A stretch of DNA of 31,433 bases, taken from a virus. A program made the translations under genes and the position numbers. Positions 1 to 7,210 of this stretch are shown here, piece by piece. The stretch lies in IMG/VR virus record IMGVR_UViG_3300002052_000024, positions 1 to 31,433 of that record. One strand, written 5' to 3'. The notes under the pieces are model-generated. The model was given only the letters and a program-made list of their open reading frames with translations, was not told where the DNA came from and did not search any database. Each line of letters starts with the position of its first letter. Positions within the stretch are counted from its first letter, which is position 1.

Positions 1-81
1 GGTTTCGATGCATATCAAGAATGGATGCAAGTTCATAAGGATGTTGCTGAATTTTTTGAGAATTTAGAAGGAGAAAAATAA
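1..81 (+). CDS. C-terminal fragment of an unknown protein
   Basis: An open frame enters from the left edge and stops with TAA at 79-81, giving the last 26 residues of a protein that begins outside the window. The tail is acidic and probably helical (ends FFENLEGEK). Its stop overlaps the ATG of the next gene by one base, as at many junctions here. No family can be assigned from this fragment. Confidence 0.6.
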   Translation, partial: GFDAYQEWMQVHKDVAEFFENLEGEK

Positions 82-233
82 TGAAACATCATGGTGTTTT
101 CTTTCCAAAAGATGATAATCATGATGGTGTAAAAGCCATGGCAGTTTATGTGGCTACTCTAGAGAAAGAAAATGTTGCTTATCTAATCGAAGATCTTGGT
201 CATGGATGGATAGTTGAAGTAACAGGCTATTAG
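81..233 (+). CDS. small hypothetical protein, 50 aa
   Basis: A 50-residue frame starts at an ATG overlapping the previous stop (TAATG), with an excellent ribosome-binding site AGAAGGAGA at 66-74. The protein starts MKHHGVFFPKDDNHDG and ends HGWIVEVTGY, looking like a small soluble alpha/beta protein. The start, the spacing of the next gene (SD GAGGGG at 234-239) and the conserved orientation support a real gene. No function is recognised. Confidence 0.65.
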   Translation: MKHHGVFFPKDDNHDGVKAMAVYVATLEKENVAYLIEDLGHGWIVEVTGY

Positions 234-242
234 GAGGGGAAA

Positions 243-788
243 ATGAATAACCCGAATGATCCTGCAACCAAAAGACAATTGTGGGCTTTGTTCTGCATTA
301 CCAAAGAAGACTGGAGGGGTAAAGGTCTTACCAAAGCTGAAGCTTCAGATCTGATCAAAAAGCTTGGTGACAAAAAACATACCAAAAAGACATCCAAGAA
401 AAATTCTTATGTAGAGATTTATGAAAAAGCTTTTGCTGCTGGTCTTGCTGCTCTTAAAGCTGCAACACCTGTTCCAATGGTTGTACAGCAACATGCAGAC
501 ATGATGAATGATAATTCTCCAGTGGTGAAAGAATGGTTTGTGGCCGATGGTGCTTGTGGGTTTGCATGGGTAAATGTCAAGTGTAAGGGTGAAGGTCTCA
601 GGTTCATAAATGCCATGAAGAAACATGCTTCAGATAGATGGAGAAAAGACGGTTACTATGGTGGTTACACTTTCTGGGTACGTGAAGGCAATCAGTCTAT
701 TCAAAAGAAAGAAGCTTTTGCTGCTGCCTTTGCTGAAGTACTGAGAGAAAGTGGAATCAATGCTTACTGGAGTAGCAGGTTAGACTAA
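243..788 (+). CDS. hypothetical phage protein, 181 aa
   Basis: It starts at ATG 243 after a strong SD (AGGAGGGG, 232-239). The N-terminus (about residues 8-45) carries a KRQLWALF...GLTKAEASDLIKKLG pattern, a short helical module I associate with small phage proteins and that resembles SAP-like helix-loop-helix segments. A Lys/Ser-rich linker follows (about 44-55), then an Ala-rich helix. The C-terminal half (about 95-181) is aromatic-rich and looks like a separate alpha/beta domain. No catalytic motif is evident. A DNA-associated role is only a guess based on the basic N-terminal part. Confidence 0.8.
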   Translation: MNNPNDPATKRQLWALFCITKEDWRGKGLTKAEASDLIKKLGDKKHTKKTSKKNSYVEIYEKAFAAGLAALKAATPVPMVVQQHADMMNDNSPVVKEWFVADGACGFAWVNVKCKGEGLRFINAMKKHASDRWRKDGYYGGYTFWVREGNQSIQKKEAFAAAFAEVLRESGINAYWSSRLD

Positions 789-1000
789 TGACATTCTATG
801 TACATAAATGTGAAGTCTGTTTAGTGAATGAAGCCAAGGATGGTAATTTTTGCAGCAAGGAATGTAAAAAATTATGGTTCGAATCCTATCTTGCTGTACA
901 AAAAGCCTTTGCTAAGGATAAAGCATATTGCTATAAATGTGGAGCCTGTAAAACCATAGGGTGTGAACATTTTCCAAAGGATGAAAAAGATGAAAATTAA
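788..1000 (+). CDS. small zinc-finger-like protein, 70 aa
   Basis: The ATG overlaps the preceding TAA by one base. Two cysteine clusters are visible: CEVC near residue 8 with FCSKEC near residue 21 (a MYND/FCS-type treble-clef look), and CYKCGAC near residue 48 followed by C and H. This pattern predicts one or two bound zinc ions. It is one of many tiny Cys-pair proteins in this window. The function is unknown; protein-protein or nucleic-acid contact is the usual role of such folds. Confidence 0.7.
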   Translation: MTFYVHKCEVCLVNEAKDGNFCSKECKKLWFESYLAVQKAFAKDKAYCYKCGACKTIGCEHFPKDEKDEN

Positions 1001-1208
1001 ACTACACCAAATAGGAGAAAAGGGAAGTGGTGTATATGCTACCCTAGATAATCGTTTCAGAATTTCAAGGAAACATGGTCTTCCTGCTACTTGGTGGTTA
1101 ATTGAAGATATGGCAGGTAGACTCCCTGAAGCTTTTAGATCAGCCGATACTCTAACTGAAGCAAAAGAGAATATAGCTGATTGGCTGGAGGATGAAAATG
1201 TGGAGTAA
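990..1208 (+). CDS. hypothetical protein, 72 aa
   Basis: A small soluble protein (starts MKIKLHQIGEKGSGVYA). In-frame starts exist at GTG 963, ATG 981 and ATG 990; 990 is preferred because AAAGGA at 976-981 is then correctly spaced, and because 963 would create a long overlap with the gene before it. The middle reads like a compact beta-rich unit (VYATLDNRFRISR, TWWLIEDM) followed by a helix (TLTEAKENIADWLED). No family is recognised. Confidence 0.65.
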   Translation: MKIKLHQIGEKGSGVYATLDNRFRISRKHGLPATWWLIEDMAGRLPEAFRSADTLTEAKENIADWLEDENVE

Positions 1209-1374
1209 AGATTTTTGTCATGCAGTAATTGATGCCAGTCTTTACTGGACCGGAGAAGATGAAGCTAATTGTCCTGCTCTAAAGTATCTCCGTACCATGG
1301 CAGGATATTATCTCTGGGAAAAAGCTGGAAGACCGTTTCCTGTGAACGAAGAGGTTTTAAATGAAAGAGCTTAG
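1198..1374 (+). CDS. small hypothetical protein, 58 aa
   Basis: The frame is open from ATG 1192, but ATG 1198 is preferred because GGAGG at 1187-1191 sits six bases upstream of it. The product (MWSKDFCHAVIDASLY...) is short, aromatic-rich and probably all-helical. Its end overlaps the start of the metalloprotease gene by 14 bases, suggesting translational coupling. No function is recognised. Confidence 0.6.
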   Translation: MWSKDFCHAVIDASLYWTGEDEANCPALKYLRTMAGYYLWEKAGRPFPVNEEVLNERA

Positions 1375-1735
1375 AGAAGAGCTTCAAGCTGTTGTTGATC
1401 TTTGTTTAGAAGATTACAATATGCATTCATTTCCAGTAAAAGTTAAATCTGTCCAAAGGGGCAGATGCAATAGAAAAAGTATAACTCTGCCTTCATATCT
1501 AGCATATCACCATGAAGCTTATCAGATTTATTATGCAGTACATGAAGCTACACATAAGATTACTGGTTGTGGTCATGGAAGACATTTCAAACACATTGAA
1601 GATCTTCTTCTAGAAAAATTTGGAATTAAGATCAAAAGGAAAAAAGCTTATCCTGGAAACATATGGTTCGATGGTAGATTGATCATTGAAAATGATACAT
1701 ATACAGTACAAGGCCAAAAGGAAATAGGAAAATGA
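1361..1735 (+). CDS. SprT-like zinc metalloprotease, 124 aa
   Basis: The protein contains a zinc-protease signature HEATH at residues 61-65 followed by GHGRHF at 71-76, matching the HExxH...HG(x)xF arrangement of SprT/WLM-type gluzincin-like domains; His61, His65 and probably His72 would bind zinc, with Glu62 as the catalytic base. It is a minimal single domain of 124 residues with no signal peptide, so it should act in the cytoplasm. SprT/Spartan relatives cleave proteins crosslinked to or bound on DNA; that role for this phage copy is inference. A second, different HExxH protein lies at 2656-3060. The stop overlaps the next ATG by four bases. Confidence 0.75.
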   Translation: MKELREELQAVVDLCLEDYNMHSFPVKVKSVQRGRCNRKSITLPSYLAYHHEAYQIYYAVHEATHKITGCGHGRHFKHIEDLLLEKFGIKIKRKKAYPGNIWFDGRLIIENDTYTVQGQKEIGK

Positions 1736-2358
1736 CTTTTGTAATTGATTATAAAAAAGCCAAAAAGATGATGCCCGACAAGGAAAAGGAACACAAGAAA
1801 ACTCTTAAGTATGGAAAGAAGACTGAAGAGTTTATGAATGCAATTCTCAGATACTATAAAGACGTGGAGGGTGTCTTTATAGAATGGCTCTGGACCAATG
1901 AAAACGGTGAAAGTGGAGAAGTAGATTTTAGAGTTTGGAGCAAGTCAGGCAAACCAGTATATAATATTTTCACCGGAGAGTATGTTGATTTCTACCAGAT
2001 TGAAGTCGAGTGGAAAGATAAAGATGGTGAAGATCCATTCACAAAAGATATTGTGAAGGACAAGGCAAAAGAGAATCTTGAGAAAGATGGGATTCATTTC
2101 TGTACAAGAAAAACTGATAAGTATGGAAGACTTCCAGAAACCACATACTATGTTATCTTTCTAGGTTGTAGATGGTGGAGATATTACAGAGCCTTTATCA
2201 ATACTATGGATTATCTTCACTATAAATGCCGTTTAACAGAGCCAAAGGATAATCGAATCCAGAAGGGTGAACGATTCAGAATTTGTGATGTGGAAAGATG
2301 TGAGTATATATGGGAAGAGAAAAAGATCAAAAAGTTTTTTGAATTTTTCAAATCCTAG
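1732..2358 (+). CDS. hypothetical protein, 208 aa, possible nuclease fold
   Basis: It starts at ATG 1732 inside the end of the metalloprotease gene, with SD AGGAAATAGGAAA upstream. The N-terminal 30 residues are very Lys-rich. Residues about 60-100 read GEVDFRVW ... FYQIEVEWKDKDG, a spacing of Asp and Glu-x-Glu-x-Lys on predicted strands that is reminiscent of PD-(D/E)XK nucleases, but the core is not clear enough to assign it. The C-terminal part is rich in Trp, Tyr and Arg and ends in a basic Phe/Lys helix. It is the last gene before a promoter at 2359. Confidence 0.75.
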   Translation: MTFVIDYKKAKKMMPDKEKEHKKTLKYGKKTEEFMNAILRYYKDVEGVFIEWLWTNENGESGEVDFRVWSKSGKPVYNIFTGEYVDFYQIEVEWKDKDGEDPFTKDIVKDKAKENLEKDGIHFCTRKTDKYGRLPETTYYVIFLGCRWWRYYRAFINTMDYLHYKCRLTEPKDNRIQKGERFRICDVERCEYIWEEKKIKKFFEFFKS

Positions 2359-2387
2359 TTTACAAATACTTAATCATATGATAGAAT
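2359..2387 (+). promoter_or_regulatory. putative sigma70-type promoter
   Basis: A -35 box TTTACA (2359-2364), a 17-base spacer and a -10 box TAGAAT (2382-2387) lie directly after the TAG of the upstream gene. The -35 and the bases after it (AATACTTA) match three other promoters in this window. Seven bases after the -10 box is the A of the ATG at 2394, so transcripts would be leaderless. Confidence 0.6.
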
Positions 2388-2393
2388 GGTTTT

Positions 2394-2663
2394 ATGAAAC
2401 AATATCTATGTAAAGATCATGAAGGAAAGTTTTTTATTATTGAAGCACCTACAGAAGAGGAAGCTAGAGATACTGCTGTTCTTGATGGTGGTGAAGTAGT
2501 ACAAAACTTGAATCCAGAATCAGAAGTTGATGAATTAATAAGTGGTACTAGAGACCTAATAGACTCAACCATGAAAGACTTCTTCAGCTTGCCAGAAGTT
2601 AAATTTGTTGCAAGGCAAGTAGGGCTAGGAATCAAGAGAAGATCCAGGAAAAAAAATGGATAA
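2394..2663 (+). CDS. hypothetical protein, 89 aa
   Basis: The ATG at 2394 has no Shine-Dalgarno sequence; it coincides with the predicted transcription start of the promoter at 2359-2387, consistent with leaderless translation. The N-terminus (MKQYLCKDHEGKFFIIEAPT) is beta-rich and is followed by an acidic helix typical of small phage proteins (EEEARDTAVLDGGEVV). The C-terminus is very basic (KRRSRKKNG). No family is recognised. Confidence 0.7.
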   Translation: MKQYLCKDHEGKFFIIEAPTEEEARDTAVLDGGEVVQNLNPESEVDELISGTRDLIDSTMKDFFSLPEVKFVARQVGLGIKRRSRKKNG

Positions 2664-3060
2664 AATTGAAAGAGAAAAATTACTAGCATTATTTCAAGAT
2701 CATGCTGATAAGATTTGTGATGATTGGGGAGCACCACGAATCCCTGTAGCAATAAATAATCGTTTCAAACGTGCTGTTGCTGTTTTCAGATGTGGTGGAG
2801 CCATTGATCCCACTTATACTGGTATAGATGAATGTATTGTATTTGAAATCAATCTTAAAATTCTCAGAATCGAAATGAATATGAATAAGATTGAAAAATA
2901 CAAATATACTTTTGAAGAAATGCTTGCTGTTGTCAGACATGAACTGGCACACTATTTTCTATGGCTAATGTTTGGTGATTCAGGATGGAATCCAAAATAC
3001 AAATGCCACACAAAGATGTTCCATGAAATGAATGAAGCTGTTGGTGGACAACCTGTTTAA
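2656..3060 (+). CDS. SprT-like zinc metalloprotease, second copy, 134 aa
   Basis: HELAH at residues 95-99 (zinc ligands His95 and His99, catalytic Glu96) is followed by CHTKMF at 117-122, where His118 fits the third ligand of SprT-like domains (H-x-x-x-F). The segment before it (YTFEEMLAVVRHELAHYF) has the hydrophobic helix expected in front of the HExxH. There is no signal peptide, so the protein is cytoplasmic. It is clearly different in sequence from the protease at 1361-1735, so it is a separate acquisition or an old duplication. A role in degrading DNA-bound or host proteins is inferred from the family. It overlaps the upstream gene by eight bases. Confidence 0.75.
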   Translation: MDKIEREKLLALFQDHADKICDDWGAPRIPVAINNRFKRAVAVFRCGGAIDPTYTGIDECIVFEINLKILRIEMNMNKIEKYKYTFEEMLAVVRHELAHYFLWLMFGDSGWNPKYKCHTKMFHEMNEAVGGQPV

Positions 3061-3070
3061 GGAAAACATA

Positions 3071-3259
3071 ATGAAATGGAATGAAAGAATAGTAAGGGTT
3101 GAAATTAGAAATGGTAAAGGGAAAGTAACTGAATGCCCTAAAGATGTGACTGTGCTTATCGTTAATCATGATAAGCAAATAAACGATATTGATTTTGGAA
3201 CAAGCAGTGAATATGATCCCCCTAACCCTCCAGGAATAGATGATGGAGTAGACGAATGA
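3071..3259 (+). CDS. small hypothetical protein, 62 aa
   Basis: ATG 3071 is chosen, with AAGGAAAA at 3059-3066 as ribosome-binding site; an earlier in-frame start at 3032 lies inside the protease gene and lacks this signal. The product begins with a beta-like segment (MKWNERIVRVEIRNGKGK) and ends in an acidic, Pro-rich tail (YDPPNPPGIDDGVDE). No function is recognised. Confidence 0.6.
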   Translation: MKWNERIVRVEIRNGKGKVTECPKDVTVLIVNHDKQINDIDFGTSSEYDPPNPPGIDDGVDE

Positions 3260-3378
3260 ACTGCAATATATTAGGATGTTCAGAAAATAAAGATGGAAAA
3301 TGTAATGCTCCACAATGGTTTATTGATGAATGGAAGCTGAAAGCAAAGTGGTGTCCCTTGGGAAAGAAAATAAAATGA
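3256..3378 (+). CDS. 40-aa Cys-rich protein upstream of the ligase
   Basis: A 40-residue frame begins at an ATG that overlaps the previous stop (ATGA) and ends with a TGA overlapping the ligase ATG (ATGA at 3375-3378). Four cysteines (positions 3, 8, 16, 33) in MNCNILGCSENKDGKCNAP and KWCPLGKK could bind one zinc or an iron-sulfur centre. The double ATGA coupling is the best evidence that it is translated. It is too short to assign. Confidence 0.55.
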   Translation: MNCNILGCSENKDGKCNAPQWFIDEWKLKAKWCPLGKKIK

Positions 3379-5234
3379 ACATCATAGATTTGCTTAAAGA
3401 CTACGATAAGAAATATGCTGAAGGGAAACCTGAAGTCTCTGATACAGAATATGATAAGCTTAGGGAGACTGCACAAGAACTCCATCCTGAAGATCCCTAC
3501 TTCCAAAGTGTTGGTGCTCCTGCCCCCAGAGATAAAGCCAAACTTCCATTTGTCCTTGGAAGTCTCAACAAAGTAAAAATTGATTCAGTCTATGATTGGT
3601 TTAAAAGCAAAGGCAAACATCACTATATTGCTTCAGATAAAGTTGATGGTGCAAGCTTTATGGTTATCTATAAAAATGGAAAACCTATTGCTGGTTATAC
3701 TAGGGGAGATGGAGAATTTGGAAAAGACATTTCTGATAAAGTAAAACTCTTTTGTCCTGAAATTTCAAACAAAGGATATTGGGTATTCAGGGGAGAAGTA
3801 GTTCTACAAGATCCATCAAGGTTTGGATATAAAAATAGAAGAAATGGTGCTGCTGGTCTTCTGAATAAAGATGATACAAGCAACTGCCAATATTTACGTC
3901 CTTGGTTTTATGAAATAGTAGAATACAAACCTGCTTCTTCATTGACAGATAGATATGTTGAAAACAATAAACTTAATCTCGATTCAGAAACCTCAAGATG
4001 GGAAATTTTAGAAGAACTCTTTCCGGTTAACACTCCTAGAAACTGGACTATAGATTATCCTGTCAAAGAAATGATTGAAGAAAGACTAGTTGCTCTCCTA
4101 AAACATTCCAGGGAAAATAATGAGCTATATGATGTTGATGGTCTTGTGATTGCAGTTAATGAATCTGATAGAGAGAATGTAATGTATCCTGGAAATAAAG
4201 TAGCTTTCAAAGTCAATCTAGATGCAGTTCCAACAGTTGTTACTGGTATTGATTGGAAGGTTACAAGGACCGGATTAGTCTGTGCTACTCTTGAAGTTGC
4301 ACCTACAGAGATCCAGGGTGTAACAGTAACTAGAGTAGGTGCTGGTATCAATTGGAAGATCATGCAAGAACAAGGCATGGGGATTGGTGCTAAGATCGGT
4401 ATAGTTAGATCAGGTGATGTAATCCCTTATGTGGAGGAAGTTTACACACCTTCAGATAATTTCGATATTGGATATTGTCCTAGCTGTGGACATCCAGTGG
4501 TTGAAAGTGGTGTATGGTTAGCTTGTCCTAATCCTGAGTGTGAAAGAAAGAAACTCTGGGAGATGGAATATTGGCTTATCTCTCTTGGTGCTGAAAATCT
4601 AACTATCGTTACTCTTGAAAGAATATTCGACTCTCTCAACATAGAACCATCAATTCAGGCTCTATACGAACTCACACTGGAAGATCTATTAGAAGTTGAG
4701 GGATTTGGTAATAAGAGAGCAACACAAGTATATAATGAGATCCAGGGAACTCTTCATACAACACATGAGAAGCTTCTTACTGCTTTCGGCATTCCCAATG
4801 TAGCTAAAGAAACTGCAACTGAATTAATCAGACATTTCAGATCAGTTCATGGTGTTCTCACTGCTCCATACACTGAACTAGTTGAAGTAGAAGGTATTGG
4901 AGATATAGTTGCAAATAATATCAGGGAAGAACAAAACAGATGTGTGAGAGTCTTCCTGGAGTTAAAAGAGAAGGGGCTTGAATTAGAAGAGAAGAAAGTT
5001 GGTGCTCTTACTGGTAAAGTATTTGCAATCACTGGAAAGCTTCCGATGAACAGAGATGCAGTTGTTAGAATGATTGAAGCTAAAGGTGGAACCTGGAAGA
5101 ATGCTGTAACCAAAAGAACAGACTATCTAATAACTGACAATCCTAGTTCAGGTTCCGGTAAAAATAAGAAGGCACAATCTTATGGAACTAAGTTAATTAC
5201 ATTTGATGAACTTCAGGAGTTACTGAATGGGTAA
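3375..5234 (+). CDS. ligA: NAD-dependent DNA ligase
   Basis: A complete 619-residue LigA (bacterial enzymes are about 670). The start at ATG 3375 matches the usual LigA N-terminus; a longer frame from 3330 adds 15 atypical residues. The Ia domain is seen in VSDTEYDKL (about 21-29). The adenylated lysine is in KVDG at 89-92. The NAD-ligase signature RNGAAGLLN, motif III FRGEVV, motif IV DGLVIAVN and motif V AFKVN follow. A four-Cys zinc finger is at about 368-389, helix-hairpin-helix repeats (LLEVEGFGNKRA, LVEVEGIGDIVA) come next, and a BRCT domain (about 545-619) ends the protein. It seals nicks with NAD+, presumably joining Okazaki fragments of the phage. Confidence 0.95.
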   Translation: MNIIDLLKDYDKKYAEGKPEVSDTEYDKLRETAQELHPEDPYFQSVGAPAPRDKAKLPFVLGSLNKVKIDSVYDWFKSKGKHHYIASDKVDGASFMVIYKNGKPIAGYTRGDGEFGKDISDKVKLFCPEISNKGYWVFRGEVVLQDPSRFGYKNRRNGAAGLLNKDDTSNCQYLRPWFYEIVEYKPASSLTDRYVENNKLNLDSETSRWEILEELFPVNTPRNWTIDYPVKEMIEERLVALLKHSRENNELYDVDGLVIAVNESDRENVMYPGNKVAFKVNLDAVPTVVTGIDWKVTRTGLVCATLEVAPTEIQGVTVTRVGAGINWKIMQEQGMGIGAKIGIVRSGDVIPYVEEVYTPSDNFDIGYCPSCGHPVVESGVWLACPNPECERKKLWEMEYWLISLGAENLTIVTLERIFDSLNIEPSIQALYELTLEDLLEVEGFGNKRATQVYNEIQGTLHTTHEKLLTAFGIPNVAKETATELIRHFRSVHGVLTAPYTELVEVEGIGDIVANNIREEQNRCVRVFLELKEKGLELEEKKVGALTGKVFAITGKLPMNRDAVVRMIEAKGGTWKNAVTKRTDYLITDNPSSGSGKNKKAQSYGTKLITFDELQELLNG

Positions 5235-5403
5235 TCTTCAATCTGTTTGTGCTAAGTGCAATACACCGATTACTATTGCAATTACGTCCATTACAATAAA
5301 TCCAGATGGATGGATAGAGATCAAACTAATTTGTTTTGGATGTGGTAGGAAATTCTATAAAGGAATTGGAATAGAACAATTCGAAGTAACAGAAGAGGGA
5401 TAA
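5227..5403 (+). CDS. small zinc-ribbon protein, 58 aa
   Basis: A 58-residue frame starts within the last codons of the ligase gene (ATG 5227) and ends at TAA 5401. It carries two CxxC knuckles, CAKC near residue 8 and CFGC near residue 36, separated by a beta-rich stretch, the classic zinc-ribbon layout. The ribosome-binding site is probably AGGAGTTACTG at the ligase end. A nucleic-acid or protein adaptor role is usual for such folds; nothing more specific can be seen. Confidence 0.65.
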   Translation: MGNLQSVCAKCNTPITIAITSITINPDGWIEIKLICFGCGRKFYKGIGIEQFEVTEEG

Positions 5404-5406
5404 TAA

Positions 5407-5634
5407 ATGAAATGGTATCGTTTATTGATAGAATTTTTTATATGGGTAATTATATCAGGTTCGATATGGGAGATTATTTATAACTCTTTTATTAAGGGAA
5501 CCAAAATGAATCTCTCAGCAATCATACTGGAATTTATGTTCTTCTGGTTTGGTGCTTTTGTCTGGGTAGATGTTTTAAATAGAAGACCTCATCTTTTAAA
5601 ATTACTTGGTTTTGGAAAGGAAAATAAAGAATGA
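5407..5634 (+). CDS. small integral membrane protein, 75 aa
   Basis: Two hydrophobic segments are visible, about residues 5-27 (LLIEFFIWVIISGSIWEII) and about 36-56 (LSAIILEFMFFWFGAFVWV), followed by a basic tail (RRPHLLKLLGFGKENKE). It is probably an inner-membrane protein with two helices. SD AGAGGGA lies upstream and the end overlaps the next ATG by four bases. Small two-helix proteins in phages include holins and superinfection-exclusion proteins, but nothing here identifies either. Confidence 0.65.
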   Translation: MKWYRLLIEFFIWVIISGSIWEIIYNSFIKGTKMNLSAIILEFMFFWFGAFVWVDVLNRRPHLLKLLGFGKENKE

Positions 5635-6083
5635 AACTATTTTATTGTACAGAATGTTATAGTTTAATTCAAGTTAGAGTTAGTCACATTTATAATTGCC
5701 TTTGCAAAAAACATGCTGGCAAATATCTTAATGATAATTTAACAGCAGTTTTTACTAAAGGTACAATAATTGTGGGCATAGACAACAACTCATTCTATCC
5801 AGCAGTTGATAAATATAAGATACATAATCCAGAAGGAGAAAAACCATATCCAACAAGAATAGATTTTTTCTTTGTTGGATGGGTTCCTACTATCCCTGGA
5901 GAAGTAATCTTTGTGGATACTGTAGATGATGTTGTGAATTTCCCTATGGACTATGATGCTGGCAATGAGCATTCAACAATGCCAAACTCTCAGCCAAAAT
6001 GCAATAAACTAGTTTGTTATTGTGATAATAATGGAGTATGTTTAAATCGAAAGGAGTGGGATAATGAGAATACAAAGAGTTAA
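5631..6083 (+). CDS. hypothetical protein, 150 aa
   Basis: A soluble protein with an N-terminal Cys pair (YCTEC at about 5-9) and further cysteines (NCLC near 22) that could form a zinc knuckle; a second Cys group is at the C-terminus (KCNKLVCYCDNNGVC). The central part is beta-rich (TIIVGIDNN, IDFFFVGWVP, GEVIFVDTVDD). The C-terminal Cys-rich stretch resembles an EGF-like or zinc-binding knot, but no family is recognised. It overlaps the preceding gene by four bases. Confidence 0.7.
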   Translation: MKLFYCTECYSLIQVRVSHIYNCLCKKHAGKYLNDNLTAVFTKGTIIVGIDNNSFYPAVDKYKIHNPEGEKPYPTRIDFFFVGWVPTIPGEVIFVDTVDDVVNFPMDYDAGNEHSTMPNSQPKCNKLVCYCDNNGVCLNRKEWDNENTKS

Positions 6084-6219
6084 AATTGACTTATCAAAGA
6101 TCTTCATATTTACACCTTTGATTCTCTGGTTATGTGCTTCTGGGAGAGTCAGTTGGTGGATCTTGGTTTTATTTGCTGCTTTTAGTTTGGAAATTCCTAT
6201 AGAGTGGGAGAGACAATGA
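6064..6219 (+). CDS. small membrane protein, 51 aa
   Basis: A 51-residue frame from ATG 6064 (SD AAAGGAG at 6050-6056) that overlaps the upstream gene by 20 bases and the next gene by four (ATGA). A basic N-terminus (MRIQRVKIDLSK) precedes a hydrophobic stretch (IFIFTPLILWLCA, WWILVLFAAFSL) broken by GRVS, so it could form a hairpin of two short membrane helices. The function is unknown. Confidence 0.55.
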   Translation: MRIQRVKIDLSKIFIFTPLILWLCASGRVSWWILVLFAAFSLEIPIEWERQ

Positions 6220-6986
6220 GAAGACAACATGAGAAACCTTCAGCAAAAGAATTGAGACATATTCCAGAACCTACTTTCGTTTATGATATAGGGGAGAGGG
6301 TTCAGTATGGTGCATGGGAGCATTGTGAGATTCTTGAGATCTGGGAAGATGGAAAATATTACAAATGCTATATAGAAACTCCTAATATATTATATGGCAA
6401 ACTGGAGGGACTAAAGCAGGATGAGGTATATCTTGCATGGACCGAAGTAAAACCTTATAGGTCTCCAGAAGAAATTGATAAGATAGAGAGACTAGAAGAA
6501 GATGATGATATACGTTTCAATTATTCTCAGAGACAATTAGACTCTATTTTATATTTACTTTATAGAGAGACAGGTCTTGATCTTAATCCTGATTATCAAA
6601 GAGGAAATGTTTGGAGTTTACAACAGAAACAATCTCTGATAGAATCTATATTTAAGAATATAGATATAGGAAAGTTTACCATTATCAGAAGATGGTTTAG
6701 AGAAGATCTAGAGCACTATTATGAAGTGCTTGATGGTAAACAAAGAATCATTGCACTCAGTGAATATTTTGAAGGTAGATTCACATATAGGGAAAAAAGA
6801 TTTCAAGATCTTCATCCTTATGATCAGCATCACTTTAAAGGATATGCTATTTCTTATGCTGAGATAGAGCCATTAACAAACGAACAGAAATACAGATACT
6901 TCTTGAAGCTTAATACAACTGGTCAACCTCATGATCCATCTCACCTTAATAAGGTTAAAGAGATGTGGGAGAAGGAAAAGAAATGA
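6216..6986 (+). CDS. DUF262/ParB-fold protein with SH3-like N-terminus
   Basis: The start ATG 6216 follows GGGAGAG at 6206-6212. Residues about 20-80 (FVYDIGERVQYGAWEHCEI ... YLAWTEVKPY) look like an SH3/Tudor-type barrel. From about residue 95 the protein matches the DUF262 N-terminal core: NPDYQRGNVWSLQQKQSLIESI and, near residue 175, VLDGKQRI, the DGxQR motif of the ParB/sulfiredoxin-like nucleotide-binding fold. DUF262 proteins include the GmrS half of type IV restriction enzymes and DNA-segregation relatives; they bind or hydrolyse NTP. No DUF1524 HNH nuclease domain is attached, so nuclease activity is not evident. It may be an anti-restriction, regulatory or NTPase protein. Confidence 0.75.
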   Translation: MRRQHEKPSAKELRHIPEPTFVYDIGERVQYGAWEHCEILEIWEDGKYYKCYIETPNILYGKLEGLKQDEVYLAWTEVKPYRSPEEIDKIERLEEDDDIRFNYSQRQLDSILYLLYRETGLDLNPDYQRGNVWSLQQKQSLIESIFKNIDIGKFTIIRRWFREDLEHYYEVLDGKQRIIALSEYFEGRFTYREKRFQDLHPYDQHHFKGYAISYAEIEPLTNEQKYRYFLKLNTTGQPHDPSHLNKVKEMWEKEKK

Positions 6987-7210
6987 AAAAGCAATATGTA
7001 GCAATGGCAGGGTTAAAGGGATATCTGCCTAACTACAGTGACATATTTGATACGAAAGAAGATGCTGTAGATGCCTTGCTTGATCTTCATGAGATAGACC
7101 ATTGTTCTGAGGTAGCAGATCACTTAACAGAGTTTGGTTACAGTGATTTAAATTTAGAAGTCAATGGCAATGAATATGCAGAAATTGTAGAATTAGAAAT
7201 GGAGGGATAA
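6983..7210 (+). CDS. small hypothetical protein, 75 aa
   Basis: ATG 6983 is preferred over GTG 6965 because GGGAGAAGGAAA lies just upstream and the junction is an ATGA overlap. The protein (MKKQYVAMAGLKGYLPNYSD...) has the pattern strand, acidic helix (TKEDAVDALLDLHEI), strand, similar to many small phage proteins. No family is recognised. Confidence 0.65.
   Translation: MKKQYVAMAGLKGYLPNYSDIFDTKEDAVDALLDLHEIDHCSEVADHLTEFGYSDLNLEVNGNEYAEIVELEMEG

Noticed and set aside
865-895. tRNA-like T loop GGTTCGAATCC
   Set aside because: The TPsiC-like sequence lies in a well-supported coding gene, the flanking bases do not form a T stem (ATGG versus CCTA), and no acceptor or anticodon stem surrounds it.
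3222-3506. Genes on the minus strand opposite the ligase and elsewhere
   Set aside because: Minus-strand open frames lie across well-supported + strand genes, lack ribosome-binding sites, and read as hydrophobic or Ser/Phe-rich translations typical of the reverse of coding DNA.
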